From contig NZ_NRRY01000031.1 of assembly GCF_016583905.1 (NCBI RefSeq), positions 1 through 55,676 on the forward strand: a stretch of DNA of 55,676 nucleotides, given 5' to 3'. Below, piece by piece: positions 25,375-37,400 of this stretch (positions are counted from its first letter, which is position 1; each line of letters opens with the position of its first letter). This DNA comes from Lamprobacter modestohalophilus. GTDB lineage: Bacteria; Pseudomonadota; Gammaproteobacteria; Chromatiales; Chromatiaceae. The translations under genes and the position numbers were made by a program. The notes beneath the pieces are model-generated. The model searched no databases. It was not told the DNA's origin and saw only the letters and a list, made by a program, of their open reading frames with translations.

Positions 25375-26499
25375 ATGATGAGCCGCTTGTTTCGGGCTAA
25401 GCAGAATAAGCAGACTAAGCAGGATGGCCAGGATAGCCTTCGCCACGGCGGTAACCTTGAGGTGCTGGCGCGCCGCAGCGGCCGCGTAGCCGACTCGCTG
25501 CTTGATTTCAGCGCCAATATCAACCCGCTCGGCATGCCCGCGGCTGCGCGCGCGGCCTTGATCGCCGGCATCGATGCCCTTGGTCATTATCCCGATCCGG
25601 CCTGCACGGCGTTACGGGCCGCGATCGGCCAACATCTAGGCGTTGCGCCTGATCAGATCCTGGTCGGGAATGGCGCCGAGCAGCTGATCTGGTGGCTGCC
25701 GCGGCTGGTCGATGCCAGGCGGGTGCTGGTCACCGCGCCAGCCTACCTCGATTATGGGCGCGCCGCTGAGGTCTGGCAGCGACCGCTGGTGTCGATTCCG
25801 CTCCTGCCGGAGGATGGTTTCGAACTCGATCTTGGACATCTCTCGACGCAGCTTCGCGCGGGTGATCTGGTCTGGATCGGTCAGCCCAACAACCCGACCG
25901 GTCGCCTGGTCGATCCCGAGGCGCTGCGCCGGGCTGTGATCGACCATCCGCAGGTCGATTGGGCTATCGACGAGGCCTTCATCGATTTCGTCAGCGGGAC
26001 GGAATCCGCGGTCCGCTGGGAGCTTCCGAATCTCATCGTCATCCGCTCGATGACCAAATTCTATGCGCTCGCTGGTTTGCGGCTCGGCTATGCGGTCTTG
26101 GCGCCGGCGCGCGCTGCCGCGTTCACGCGGTTACTCCCGGAGTGGTCGGTCAACAGCCTGGCCGCTGCGGCGGGCACGGCGATCCTCAACGACCCGGCGT
26201 TGCCTGAGTTCTCACAGCGCACGCGCGCGTTGATCGGCACCGAGCGTCGCCGGCTGACCGAGGCGTTGCGCCGGCTTGGTCTGGAGGTCATCGATAGCGC
26301 GGCCAATTATCTGTTGTTACGACTGCCTGAGCAGGCGCCGACAGCGACCGACCTCGCTGCGCGATTGCTGTGTTCGGAGGGTATCGCCGTGCGTGTCTGT
26401 GACAATTACGCGGGACTCGATGCGCGCTATCTGCGTATCGCAGTGCGCATCGAGGCCGATAATCGGCGATTATTGGCGGCGATGAGGCACTTGCTCTGA
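25375..26499 (+). CDS. cobD: Threonine-phosphate decarboxylase (cobalamin side-chain synthesis)
   Basis: A 374-residue PLP-dependent fold-type I enzyme. HGGNLEVLARRSG and LLDFSANINPLG are the CobD/CobC opening, then VGNGAEQLIWWLPRL, IGQPNNPTGRLV, and the PLP lysine in RSMTKFYALAGLRLGYAV. It decarboxylates L-threonine phosphate to the aminopropanol phosphate that links the nucleotide loop. It resembles histidinol-phosphate aminotransferase, but the N-terminal HGGN and the cob context favour CobD. The first 20 codons are a Lys/Gln-rich stretch with a short tandem repeat, so the true start may vary. Confidence 0.9.
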   Translation: MMSRLFRAKQNKQTKQDGQDSLRHGGNLEVLARRSGRVADSLLDFSANINPLGMPAAARAALIAGIDALGHYPDPACTALRAAIGQHLGVAPDQILVGNGAEQLIWWLPRLVDARRVLVTAPAYLDYGRAAEVWQRPLVSIPLLPEDGFELDLGHLSTQLRAGDLVWIGQPNNPTGRLVDPEALRRAVIDHPQVDWAIDEAFIDFVSGTESAVRWELPNLIVIRSMTKFYALAGLRLGYAVLAPARAAAFTRLLPEWSVNSLAAAAGTAILNDPALPEFSQRTRALIGTERRRLTEALRRLGLEVIDSAANYLLLRLPEQAPTATDLAARLLCSEGIAVRVCDNYAGLDARYLRIAVRIEADNRRLLAAMRHLL

Positions 26500-26629
26500 T
26501 CGCTTATCACCTGCGCAGCTAGGGGCGAACAAGCGCTCCATCGTCTTAACTGGCGATGCGCTATGTTCTTTAGACCGATGCCAGGCGGCTTTCGGACGTT
26601 CCTTGACAGCTCTCGGGGGTCACCAGGCT

Positions 26630-29600
26630 ATGCTGTTTTCTCAGAGTTTGCCGACTGCTCAGCAACGAAGCCTGCGCGATGGCTCACCGATCCGGCTCGC
26701 TTATCTGTTGCCATTGCTTGCACCGCAGCGGGGCTTGCGGCAACCGCAACCGCGACGGCAGTTGCTGCTCCTACCTCTGGTCTTGCTGCAGCTCGGCCTG
26801 TTCGCGGTGCTGAGTGCAGCCTCCGCCGATGGAGGGCCAACGATACCGGCTCCACTCGCGCCTTGGGTCGATTGGGTGTTGGATGGCGAGGATCAACGCG
26901 CCTGTTCGCTCGGCGCGGTCGGCGCGGCTGATCGCGTCTGCACCTGGCCGGGTCTGCTGCGGCTTGAACTCGACGACAACGGCGGCCGTTTCGAGCAGGC
27001 CTGGACGCTGGCCGCGGAGAGCTGGCTGCCGCTGCCCGGTGGGCGCGGACAATGGCCGCAGCAGGTGAGTGCGAATGATCTGCCGATCGCGGTGGTCGAG
27101 CGCGATGGGCGGCCGATGATTCAGCTCGGCGCGGGTGAGGTTGTGGTTCGCGGGCGTTTTGCTTGGCCGAGGCGGCCTGATGTGCTGCGGGTGCCGGCCG
27201 AGATCGGGCTGCTCAGCCTGAGTCTGAACGGGAGAACGATCGATCAGCCGCGCTTGGATACCAAGGGCGGGGTTTGGCTGGGCGCAAAGCGGGGGCCGTT
27301 GCCGCGGCAGGAGCCGGATACCCTCTCGCTCGAGGTGATGCGCCGCATCGAGGATTCGGTGCCGCTGAGGGTGCAGACGCGTCTGTTGCTCGAGGTCTCG
27401 GGTCAGCCGCGCGAGCTGCTGCTGGGGCCGGTCGTCCTGCCGGGCGGCATACCTTTGCGTCTCGAGAGTCCGTTGCCGGCGCGCTTGGTCGAGGTGCGCC
27501 AGCCCGAAATCCAAGCGTCTGGTGCGAGGCCTGATGCCGAGCCGGATCAGCAGTCCGATCAAGCCGCGTCCCTGTTGCAGCTGCAGCTGCGACCCGGCCG
27601 TTGGGAGCTGACGTTGGAGAGCCATCATCCTGGTCCAGTGGCTGCGCTTAGCCTACCGCAGCGGTCGGAGACCGGGGCCTCGGATTGGCCCGTGCAGGAG
27701 GTTTGGGTCTTCGCAGCCCAGCCGGCTCTGCGCCAAGTCGAGATCAGCGGTGCGGACCCGATCGACCCGCGCCAGACTCGTCTGCCATCGGCGTGGCAGC
27801 AGCTGCCGGCCTATCTGCTCCGCGCCGGGCAGGCCCTAAAGCTCGAACCGCTGAGCCGTGGCGCCTCGGGGGTGGATCAGGTGCGGCTCGAGCGCTCCCT
27901 GCGGCTGGACTTCGATGGCGCTGGGCTGAGTCTGCGCGATCGGCTCAGCGGAGTGGTGCAGGAGCGCTGGCGGATCGATGCGGAGCCGCCGCTGGTGCTC
28001 GGGCAGGTGCGCGTCGACGGCGAGCCGCGGCTGATCACCCGTCTCGCTGGGCAGGATGAGCGCGAAGGTGTTGAGCTGCGCGGTGGTCGGCTCGAGCTCA
28101 CGGCGGATGCGCGTATCAATAGCGGTCCGGTTGGTTGGCAGCTGGATGTTCCCGGCTCGGGTTGGAGCCTGCCGTTGAGCAGCGCCAGGACTTGGCTCGA
28201 TCTGCCGCCCGGTTGGGATCTGCTGGCCGTCGACGGTGTCGATAATCTGCCCGATAGCTGGCTCGCGCGCTGGACGCTGCTGGACATCTTTCTGGTGCTG
28301 ATCGCGGCATTGGCGGTCGCGCGCGTCTGGGGCTGGCCTTGGGGGCTGCTCGCGCTGCTGACACTGGTGTTGACCTGGCAGGAGCCAGGCGCGCCGCGTT
28401 GGGCCTGGCTGAACCTGATCGCCGCGGCGGCACTGGTCAGCCTGCTGCCGCAGCGTTCTGGCTCCGACTCGACGCCCGATAAGATGCCTAGCCTGACGCC
28501 TGGCTCGGCGCCTAGCATGACGCCCAATATGTCGCCCAATATGCCGCCGAGCTCGTCGCCGGGCGCGAGTGCGGGTGCTGCCGACGAGCAAACGGTGGCC
28601 GCCCAGCGCGGCCCGAGCTGGCTGGGTGGTCTGGTGCGACTCTATTATCAGCTCGCGCTGCTGACCCTGGCACTGATTGCGATCCCGTTTCTGGTCAGTG
28701 AGATGCGCGATGGACTCTTTCCGCAGCTGGAACGCCAGGGTGGCGGTCTGGTTAGCCTGGGTGCGTTTGGTGATGGCGCTGCTGTGCGTGTCGCTGACCT
28801 CGAGGCTAGCCGTATGCCGCAGACCGCACCGGCGCCAGCGGCAGTCGGCGCGATACTGAGCAAGCGCTCCGGGGCGCTGTCTGAGGCTGTTCCGGATGCG
28901 AGCCCAAGGCCGCTGCCAACCCTTGATCCAGAGGCTCAGCTGCAGACCGGCGCTGGGGTGCCAGACTGGACCTGGAGCCGCTTTGAGCTGAGCTGGAGCG
29001 GGCCGATGCCGCCCGAGCATCGATTGCGGCTCTGGTTGATGCCAGCCTCGGCGGCGCTGGGGCTAGCGATCGTGACGCTGCTGCTTGTGCCGCTGCTGGG
29101 GCTGCGGCTCGCTGATCGGCTGCCGATGCGGATGAAGGCTGATCAACGCGGGGTCCTGTCCCTGTTCGGGATTGGCCTGATCGCCGGCATCTGGCTCGCG
29201 CCAAGCCCTGCTCTCGCTGCTTCTTGGTCTACTGCGGGTCTTGAGTCCGCGCCCGATCGACACCTAGCGCCTCGAGCAGTGCCGTCGCTTGGCTCAGATG
29301 CCCAGCCGTTGGTCACCGTTACCTCGAGGCCTTTGGCTACCGCTGTCACGCCGAAGCTCTTGGCCAGCGTCACGCCAAAGCCGGCTTCCAACCCGGAGCC
29401 GACGCCTTCGCTTCCGCTGGTAAATGCCGCATTCCCTCCGGCAGCGCTGCTCGAGCAGCTTCGAGAGCGGCTGCTGGAGCCACCGGATTGCGTTCCGCAC
29501 TGCGCCGAGATCGCACAGCTGGTGCTGGATGCATCGGCGACCGAGCTACGCCTGCTGCTGGCCATAGATGCTGCTGAGGCCGTGGCCTTACCGGTCCCAG

Positions 29601-31390
29601 GCGCCCGCAGTGGCTGGTCACCGGCCTTGGTGCAGCTGGACGGCGAGGCCTTGGGGCGTTTGCTGCGGCTGCCCAATGGCGACCTTGCGGTACCGGTGCC
29701 GCAAGGTCGCCATCTGCTGCTGTTGTCCGGGCCGCTGGGCAGCGCCGAGCAGATCGAGATCCCGTTGCCGCTGCGCCCACGCCTGGTCGAGGCGAGTCTT
29801 GATGCAAGCTGGCAGCTGGAAGGCGTTGGGGCGGATGGTGCGCCTGGCGATCAGCTGCGGCTTAGCCGTCAAGGCGGCGTGCCGAGCAATGGCGGTGTGC
29901 CGGCCGTGCCGAGCAACGGCCTCGATTCGGGCCTATCGTCGGATGTATCAGGTGTATCAGGCGTATCAGGTGTACCGGATGCGTCGGACGCAGAGACCGC
30001 GTTACCGCCACTGCTCAAGATCACGCGGACGCTGCGCTTCGGCATCGACTGGGGCCTGACGACTGAGGTCGAGCGGCTCTCGCCGCTCGACCAGTCGGTC
30101 ACGGTGCGAGTGGCCCTGATTCCAGGCGAGTCGGTGACGACGGCTGGGGCCCAGGTCAACGAGGCCGGGGTTCTGGTCTCACTGCCCCCGGGGCGTGCGC
30201 GCATGCGCTGGAACTCCGCATTGCGTCCGGTTGATCGTCTGGCGCTCAGCGCGTCGACGGACCCGCGGCTGACCGAAGCATGGCGTCTCCAGGTCAGTCC
30301 GATCTGGCACCTGAGCGCCGAGGGTGTGCCGGCCGTGCAGCCGCCCGCGGGTGACGCTGCTTGGCTGCCGACCTATCGGCCCTGGCCAGGCGAGGTGCTG
30401 CGCCTGAGTCTGTCACGGCCGCTGGCCGTCGCTGGACCCACGCTGACCTTGGATCGTAGCCGCTATCAGGTGCGGCCGAGCTCGCACTCGACCGAGGCCC
30501 GGCTCGAGCTGAGTCTACGCAGCAGTCAGGGCGGTCGGCATCTGTTGCGGCTCCCGCAGGGGGCCGAGCCGACTCGACTCAGCGTTGATGGGCAGCAATG
30601 GCCATTGATCACCCAGGGCAACGCGGTGGACCTGGCATTGACGCCGGGAACCCAGGAGATCGCGCTCGATTGGGTGGCGTCCGAAGGGCTTGGCCTGGTT
30701 TATCGACCGAGCCCGGTCGGTCTCGGCGTTGCGGGTGTTAATGCCGAGACCCAGGTGCGGCTCGGCGCCGATCGCTGGCTGTTGTGGACCGCTGGACCTG
30801 GCATCGGACCGGCGGTGCAGTTCTGGGGCCTCCTGGTGGTGATTGCCATCATCGCCTTTTTGCTCGCTCGCGCGCGTCTGACACCGCTGGGCTTTGCCGA
30901 TTGGCTCTTGCTTGGCGTTGGCCTTAGTCAGGTCTCGGTCTGGGTGGGCGCGCTCGTCGTGCTCTGGCTGTTTGCGCTCGGCGCGCGCCGGCGGCTTGGA
31001 ACAGCGATCGCGCCGTGGCGGTTCAATCTCACCCAGGTCGCGCTGGTGGGGCTGACCATCATCGCGCTCGCTGCGCTCTTAGTCGCCGTGCAACAGGGGC
31101 TGCTGGGGAGTCCGTCGATGCAGGTCGCTGGAAATGGCTCGAGTGCAACCGAGCTGAATTGGTACCTCGATCGCAACGGCGAGCAGACGGCACCGGTCAG
31201 CGTGATCTCGGCGCCGATCTGGATCTATCGACTGCTGATGCTGGCCTGGGCACTCTGGCTCGCCTGGCGCTTGCTGGACTGGCTGCGTTGGGGTTGGCAG
31301 GGGCTCGTCGAGCCAACGCCTTGGCTGCAGTCACGGCGCCAGGCGCTAAAGCGTAAGGTCAGCGAGCAGAATCTGAGCATTGATCTCTGA
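26630..31390 (+). CDS. Very large membrane protein of unknown function
   Basis: About 1586 residues from the ATG at 26630 (GGGGGT ten bases upstream; a TTG at 26603 would add nine residues). A basic stretch RGLRQPQPRRQ and a hydrophobic helix near residues 42-60 form a signal or anchor. Then come a long beta-rich periplasmic part, a membrane cluster near 550-620 (LLDIFLVLIAALAVARVW, LLALLTLVLTW), further helices near 670 and 800-860, a second large soluble part (about 860-1390), and a C-terminal block of four to five helices (1390-1560). I see no catalytic motif and cannot name the family. Low-complexity linkers (SLTPGSAPSMTPNMSPNM; SGVSGVSGVPD) are encoded by tandem repeats. It follows cobD but has its own spacing of 130 bases; a role in the B12 group is not shown. 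Confidence 0.8.
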   Translation: MLFSQSLPTAQQRSLRDGSPIRLAYLLPLLAPQRGLRQPQPRRQLLLLPLVLLQLGLFAVLSAASADGGPTIPAPLAPWVDWVLDGEDQRACSLGAVGAADRVCTWPGLLRLELDDNGGRFEQAWTLAAESWLPLPGGRGQWPQQVSANDLPIAVVERDGRPMIQLGAGEVVVRGRFAWPRRPDVLRVPAEIGLLSLSLNGRTIDQPRLDTKGGVWLGAKRGPLPRQEPDTLSLEVMRRIEDSVPLRVQTRLLLEVSGQPRELLLGPVVLPGGIPLRLESPLPARLVEVRQPEIQASGARPDAEPDQQSDQAASLLQLQLRPGRWELTLESHHPGPVAALSLPQRSETGASDWPVQEVWVFAAQPALRQVEISGADPIDPRQTRLPSAWQQLPAYLLRAGQALKLEPLSRGASGVDQVRLERSLRLDFDGAGLSLRDRLSGVVQERWRIDAEPPLVLGQVRVDGEPRLITRLAGQDEREGVELRGGRLELTADARINSGPVGWQLDVPGSGWSLPLSSARTWLDLPPGWDLLAVDGVDNLPDSWLARWTLLDIFLVLIAALAVARVWGWPWGLLALLTLVLTWQEPGAPRWAWLNLIAAAALVSLLPQRSGSDSTPDKMPSLTPGSAPSMTPNMSPNMPPSSSPGASAGAADEQTVAAQRGPSWLGGLVRLYYQLALLTLALIAIPFLVSEMRDGLFPQLERQGGGLVSLGAFGDGAAVRVADLEASRMPQTAPAPAAVGAILSKRSGALSEAVPDASPRPLPTLDPEAQLQTGAGVPDWTWSRFELSWSGPMPPEHRLRLWLMPASAALGLAIVTLLLVPLLGLRLADRLPMRMKADQRGVLSLFGIGLIAGIWLAPSPALAASWSTAGLESAPDRHLAPRAVPSLGSDAQPLVTVTSRPLATAVTPKLLASVTPKPASNPEPTPSLPLVNAAFPPAALLEQLRERLLEPPDCVPHCAEIAQLVLDASATELRLLLAIDAAEAVALPVPGARSGWSPALVQLDGEALGRLLRLPNGDLAVPVPQGRHLLLLSGPLGSAEQIEIPLPLRPRLVEASLDASWQLEGVGADGAPGDQLRLSRQGGVPSNGGVPAVPSNGLDSGLSSDVSGVSGVSGVPDASDAETALPPLLKITRTLRFGIDWGLTTEVERLSPLDQSVTVRVALIPGESVTTAGAQVNEAGVLVSLPPGRARMRWNSALRPVDRLALSASTDPRLTEAWRLQVSPIWHLSAEGVPAVQPPAGDAAWLPTYRPWPGEVLRLSLSRPLAVAGPTLTLDRSRYQVRPSSHSTEARLELSLRSSQGGRHLLRLPQGAEPTRLSVDGQQWPLITQGNAVDLALTPGTQEIALDWVASEGLGLVYRPSPVGLGVAGVNAETQVRLGADRWLLWTAGPGIGPAVQFWGLLVVIAIIAFLLARARLTPLGFADWLLLGVGLSQVSVWVGALVVLWLFALGARRRLGTAIAPWRFNLTQVALVGLTIIALAALLVAVQQGLLGSPSMQVAGNGSSATELNWYLDRNGEQTAPVSVISAPIWIYRLLMLAWALWLAWRLLDWLRWGWQGLVEPTPWLQSRRQALKRKVSEQNLSIDL

Positions 31391-31497
31391 CTGAGCCTGG
31401 ACCGCGCTGCACCCGGCCTGACCGGCGCTTGCCCCGGCTTTCTCGATCGCCTCGGTCTTGGCGATTTGCAGGCCAGCTGCGGCTTAGCTCCGGTGCG

Positions 31498-34400
31498 CTA
31501 TTGTCCGCAGGGTTTGGATGGTACGAAGGTCTCGGCCGTCGCATGCTGGCGCAACGCCTCGGCGGTGTAGCCGACCCCTCGGGCGATCAGCTCGGCGGGA
31601 TGACCTTCGGCAACCAGTCGTCCGCCCTCGACCCCAGCCTCAGGGCCGAGGTCGATCACCCAGTCAGCGGCGGCGATCAGGTCCAGATCGTGCTCGATCA
31701 CCAGGACTGAATGGCCGGCCTCAGCCAGGCGTCGCAACACGCCGATGAGGCGCTCGGTATCGGCCATGTGCAGGCCAACCGTCGGTTCATCGAGCAGATA
31801 GAGGGTCGGACGACTGCTGCTGCCATCGGCCGTGGGGCGTGCCTTGGCCAGCTCGGTGACCAGTTTCAGACGCTGCGCCTCGCCGCCTGAGAGGGTCGGG
31901 CTGGCTTGGCCGAGCGCCAGATAGCCGAGCCCGACCGCCTGCAGCAGTTCGAGCGGATGACGAATGCCTGGATGCGCGTGAAAGAGCTCGACGGCCTCAT
32001 CGACGCTCATGGCCAGGATCTCGCCGATGTCCTTCGCCAGGTATTGGATACGCCGGGTCTCGGCATTGAAGCGGGTGCCGTCGCAGACCTCACAGGGCAG
32101 TTTGACATCCGGCAGGAAGCTCATCTCGATGCGTTGCACGCCTTGGCCTTCGCAGGCCGGGCAGCGACCGCCGCCGGTATTGAACGAGAACCGGCCTGGT
32201 CCCCAGCCGAGCATGCGCGCCTCCGGTGCGGCGGCGAACAGGCGGCGGATGCGATCCCAGATGCCGATGTAGGTGGCTGGGCAGGAGCGCGGGGTCTTGC
32301 CGATCGGCGTTTGATCGACCTCGAGCACGCGGCTCAGGGCCTGCCAGCCGCGTAAGCCATTGCAGCCGATGAGTTGGCTGATCGCTGCCTTGGGGGCGCG
32401 GCTGCCGCTGCTGCTGTTGGTGCCCTTGCTGCGATTGCTGCTGGTGCTGCCGGATAGTTGGCTGAGCAAGGTCTTGAGCGAGGCGCCGAGCACATCGCGC
32501 ACGAGGCTCGACTTGCCGGAGCCGGAGACACCAGTCACACAAACCAGGCGGGCGAGCGGGATCTCGACATCGAGCTGTTGCAGGTTGTGCAGCGAGGCCG
32601 CTTCGATGTGAAGCCAGTCGGTGGCCTCTGTATTCAGGCTGCTTGTATCCAGGCTGCGCTGCGACTCGAGGTAACGACCGGTCAGGGAGGCCGGGTTGGT
32701 GGCGAGCACTTGGGCGTTGCCGCGGGCGACGATCTTGCCGCCATGGATGCCGGCCCCGGGGCCAAGGTCGATGATCTCGTCGGCGCGGCGCATGGTGGCG
32801 GCGTCGTGCTCGACCACGATCAGGCTGTTGCCCTTGTCTTTCAGCTCGCCAAGGGTCTCGAGCAGTCGCTCGTTATCGCGCGCATGCAGGCCGATGCTGG
32901 GCTCGTCGAGCACGTAGCAGACACCACGCAGGTTGGAGCCGAGCTGCGCCGCGAGCCGGATGCGCTGTGCCTCGCCGCCGGAGAGGGTGGGAGCGGCCCG
33001 GTCCAGACTCAGATAGCCAAGACCGAGGCGGTCTAGAAAGCCGAGGCGGGCGCGCAGCTCGGCCAGCAGGTCTCGGCCGATGGCGGCCTCGCGCTCGCTC
33101 AGCGTTAGGGTTGCGAAGTGCTTGCCGGCGTCGGTCACACTGAGCGCTGACAGCTCGGCGATCGAACGCTCGCGGAAGGTCACCGCCAGGGCTTCCGGTC
33201 GGAGTCGCTGACCCTGGCAGCTGGGGCAGGGCGCTTGGCTGCCACCGTCGCTGGCGAGCCATTGCCCTTCCTCGCCGCTCTGCTCGGCATCGAAGCCGCT
33301 TAGCTTTAGCCCGGTGCCGAAACAGGCCGGGCACCAGCCATGCTTTGAGTTGTAGGAGAACAGACGCGGATCAGGTTCATCGAAGCCGGTGCCACAGCTG
33401 GGGCAGGTACGTTGCGTCGAATAGGTGCGCGGCACCGTTTGGTCGTTCCTTTGGCTGCTCGCTTGACTGTCGGCTTCATCGCTCGCTTTGGTCGCCGGCT
33501 CGCTGAGCGCCTGGCTGCTGGTGCCGTTGAGCATCGGCCGGCTGTCGCTGCTGATCACCTGTCCGGTGGCGCCAGTGAGCGGTTGATCGCCCGCGGGGCG
33601 AGGAGTTCCGCTGGGATTGGGCTCGAGCCGCTCGGCAAGTACGGCACGCACTAGCCCTTTGCCGAGGGCGAGGGCCTGATCGAGCTGCTCGGCGAGCAGG
33701 CCTTGATGCGAGCCATCGATCTCGAGCGGCACAAAGGGTAGATCGATCCAGTGATCGCGAAAGCGGTCGAGCTTGGGCCAGGGGTCGACCGGTTGCAGCG
33801 CGCCATCGACATAGAGCTGCTCGGCACCGCGCCGTTTGGCCCAGTCGGCGAGCTCGGCGTAGGTGCCCTTGCGCGCACTCACCAACGGCGCCAGCAAGCG
33901 TAAACGCCGGCCGCGGAAATCATCGCTGATGTGGTTCAGGATCTCGGCGCGGCTCTGGGGCTGGATCGGCACCTGGCATTCGGGACAGTGCTGGATGCCG
34001 AGCTTCACGTAGAGCAGGCGCAGGAAATGATGGATCTCGGTGCTGGTCCCGACCGTGCTCTTGGGTCCGCCGCGGCTGCTGCGCTGCTCGATCGCGACCG
34101 TGGGCGGGATGCCAAAGATGGCATCCACATCGGCGCGCGCCGCCGGTTGCACGAACTGTCGGGCATAGGCGTTCAACGACTCCAGGTAGCGGCGTTGGCC
34201 CTCGGCGAACAGGATGTCGAAGGCGAGGGTGCTCTTGCCGCTGCCCGAGACCCCGGTGATGACGATGAACTGGCCGCGAGGGATCGAGAGGGTCAGATCC
34301 TTTAGGTTATGCTCGCGGGCATGGCGGATCAGGATCGATGCCTCGGCCGGGGCCTGCTGACTCGATGCCTCGGCTCGGGTCTGCTGACTCGATGCCTCGG

Positions 34401-37400
34401 CCGGGGCCTGCTGACTATCGGCGAGCGGGGTCGAATAGCCGACTGGTGCCTCGGCGACGGCCGGCGCCCGCTCGGGCGCGTGATGCGGCGCAGTCGCTTC
34501 GCGCAGCGCACTTCCGGTATGGCTGCTGAGATCGGCGGCAATCATGCTTGGTGTGCCGCAGGCAACGATCTCGCCGCCGCCATCACCGCCCTCCGGGCCG
34601 AGATCAATGATCCAGTCGGCAGCGCGCATCAGATCGACGTTGTGCTCGATCACGACCAGCGAGTGGCCGGCGTCGATAAGGCGCCGAAAGGCACCAAGCA
34701 AGGTGGCGATGTCGGCGAAATGCAGGCCGGTGGTCGGCTCGTCGAACAAGAACAGCAGGCCGGGCTGAAGCTTGCTCGAAGCATTGCTGTCCTGCTCGCT
34801 CTTATCCTTGCCCTTGCGCTTTCCCTGGTCCTTGGTGTTTCGCTTTGGTTTGCGGCCCGCGGTCTTCGCCAGATGACCGGCCAGTTTCAGGCGCTGCGCC
34901 TCGCCACCTGAGAGGGTCGGCACCGGCTGGCCAAGGCGCAGATAGTCTAGGCCGACATCGACGAGTGGCTGCAAGGATCGCTGCAGCTCACGCTGATCGG
35001 GGAATGCCATGAGCGCCTCTGCGACCGTCATCTCCAACACATCGGCGATGTTGGGGCCTTTCGCTGGACCGATAGGACTGCCATCGCCGCTGGCACCGGC
35101 GTCGGCTGTTGCAGAACCGGTCTGGCTCTTGATTGCCGGCTTGCGCGTTTCTGCCTCGGCAGGCTGCGAGGCGAGCAGCGGCAACCGCACCTCCAAGATT
35201 TCAGGCCGGTAGCGGCGGCCGTTGCAGTCTGGGCAGCGCAGGTAGACGTCGGAGAGGAACTGCATCTCGACGTGCTCGAAACCGGAGCCGGAGCAGGTCG
35301 GGCAGCGGCCGGGGCCGGCGTTGAAGCTGAAGTGGCCGGCCTTGAAGCCTCGCTCGCGCGCCAGCGGTGCAGCCGCGAACAGCTTGCGGAGTGCGTCCAG
35401 CGCGCCGACGTAGCTGGCGGGATTTGAGCGCGAGCTGCGGCCGATCGGGGATTGATCGACCATGACCACGTCTTTGATCAAGGCTTCGCCCTCGACCGCG
35501 CTGCAGTCGCCGAGCGGTCCCTCCGGATGGCCCTTCTGCTTGGCCAGATGATGGAACAGCACCTGCTGCACCAGCGTCGACTTGCCCGAGCCGGAGACGC
35601 CGGTGACCACCACCAACCGTTGCAGCGGCAGTTCCAGGTCGACGTCCTTGAGGTTGTGCTCACGCGCGCCACGAATCCGCAGCTTGGGCTCATCTGGGCT
35701 CGGTGGTTGTGGATCGCGCGGCTCGGCAACCTGACGCAGTCCGGCGAGGAAGTCGCCGGTCAGCGATGCGGGCTCCCGCATCAAGGCTGCTGGCGTGCCC
35801 TGAAACACCAGTTGACCGCCTCGCTCACCGGGACCTGGGCCGATGTCGAGGATGCGGTTGGCGGCTCGCATCACCTGCGGGTCATGCTCGACGACCAGCA
35901 GTGTATTGCCGGTATCGCGCAGCCGCTCGAGGATGCGCACGACCCGATCCATGTCGCGCGGATGCAGGCCGATACTGGGCTCGTCGAGCACGAAGAGTGT
36001 GTTGACCAGGGCGGTGCCGAGTGCGGTGGTCAGATTGATGCGTTGCACCTCGCCACCCGAGAGCGTGCGCGATTGGCGCTCGAGGGTGAGATAACCGAGT
36101 CCGACCTCGGTCAGATAGTGCAGTCGGCTGCGGATGTTCGTGAGCAGCAGCTCCATCGCCTGATCCAGGCTGCCGGGCAGTGCGAGCCCGCCGAAGAACC
36201 GCGCCAAGTCAGCAATTGGCAACACCATCAGATCCTGGATGTTCAGGCCGGGGAGCCCGAGCCAGGCCTGCTCCGGCAGGCGGCTGCGCGCATGGCGGAA
36301 GCGTTGACGTCGATCCATCGTCGCATCGGCCAGCGCATGATCGCCGATGCGGAAGTCTAGGGCGCTGTCCTTGAGTCGCGCGCCGCCGCAGTCGGGGCAG
36401 GGGTCGTAGCTGCGATAGCGCGAGAGCAGCACCCGCACATGCATCTTATAGCTACGCCCTTCGAGCCAGGCGAAGAAGCCGCGGATGCCATACCAGACGC
36501 GCTTGTGCGGGTCGTCGTCCCAGTCGCCTTCGCCGTCTAGAATCCACTGTCGATCCGCCTCGGTCAGCTCGGCCCAGGGGACGTCGGTCGGGATGCCGCG
36601 CCGATGGGCGAAGGCGATGAGGTCTTCTTGGACCTCCGAATAGCCATCGGACTGGATCGGCTTGATGGCGCCGTCGAGCAGCGACTTGCGCGCGTCCGGA
36701 ACCACCAGATCCCAATCGATACCGATCACGCGACCAAAGCCGCGACAGGTCTCGCAAGCGCCGACCGGCGAGTTGAATGAGAACAGGCTCGGGATCGGGT
36801 CGCGGTAATCGATGTCGCAGTCGGGGCAGTGCAGGTCGCGCGAGAAGTGCCAGGGCTGGCCAGGATTGCGTTCGGCATCGAGCGGATAGATCCGCACCCG
36901 GCCGCCACCGTGCGCGAGCGCCGCCTCGAGTGCTTCCAGGGCGCGGCTGCGGTTATCCTCATCGAGCCGCAGCCGGTCTTGGATGACCTCGAGCCGTTTG
37001 TCGTCCTCATGCAGGAAGCGGATGTAGCCCTGCTGCGCGAGCAGTTCCTTGAGCTGTTCGGGGCTCAGGCCGTCTGGTATCGCGAGCTCGAAACAGATGA
37101 GCGCACGGGGTGGCGCTTCGTTGCGCTCGCTTGTCTCGAGCGTCTCATTGGGCGCGCTGTCTGCTGCCACCTCATCCGAGCAATCTTGAACAGGCTGACG
37201 ATGAGGCCTCTGCTCGGCCGGCCGTTCTGCCGCATGGAAGCGACGCTGGAGCGTCGCCCAGATCGCTTCAGCGCTGTCGCGCCGCACCTCACGGCCGCAG
37301 CCGTGGCAAAACAGCTGCGCGGCGCGGGCGAACAGCAGCTTCAGGTGATCGGTCAGCTCGGTCATGGTGCCGACCGTGGAGCGGGAAGTCCGGACCGGGT

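Noticed and set aside
27836-29020. 394-codon frame opposite the large membrane-protein gene
   Set aside because: Arg/Gln/His-rich antisense shadow without any domain.
34335-34430. Short regular repeats resembling a CRISPR array
   Set aside because: The 27-base units are directly joined with no spacers and are read in frame as the UvrA linker.
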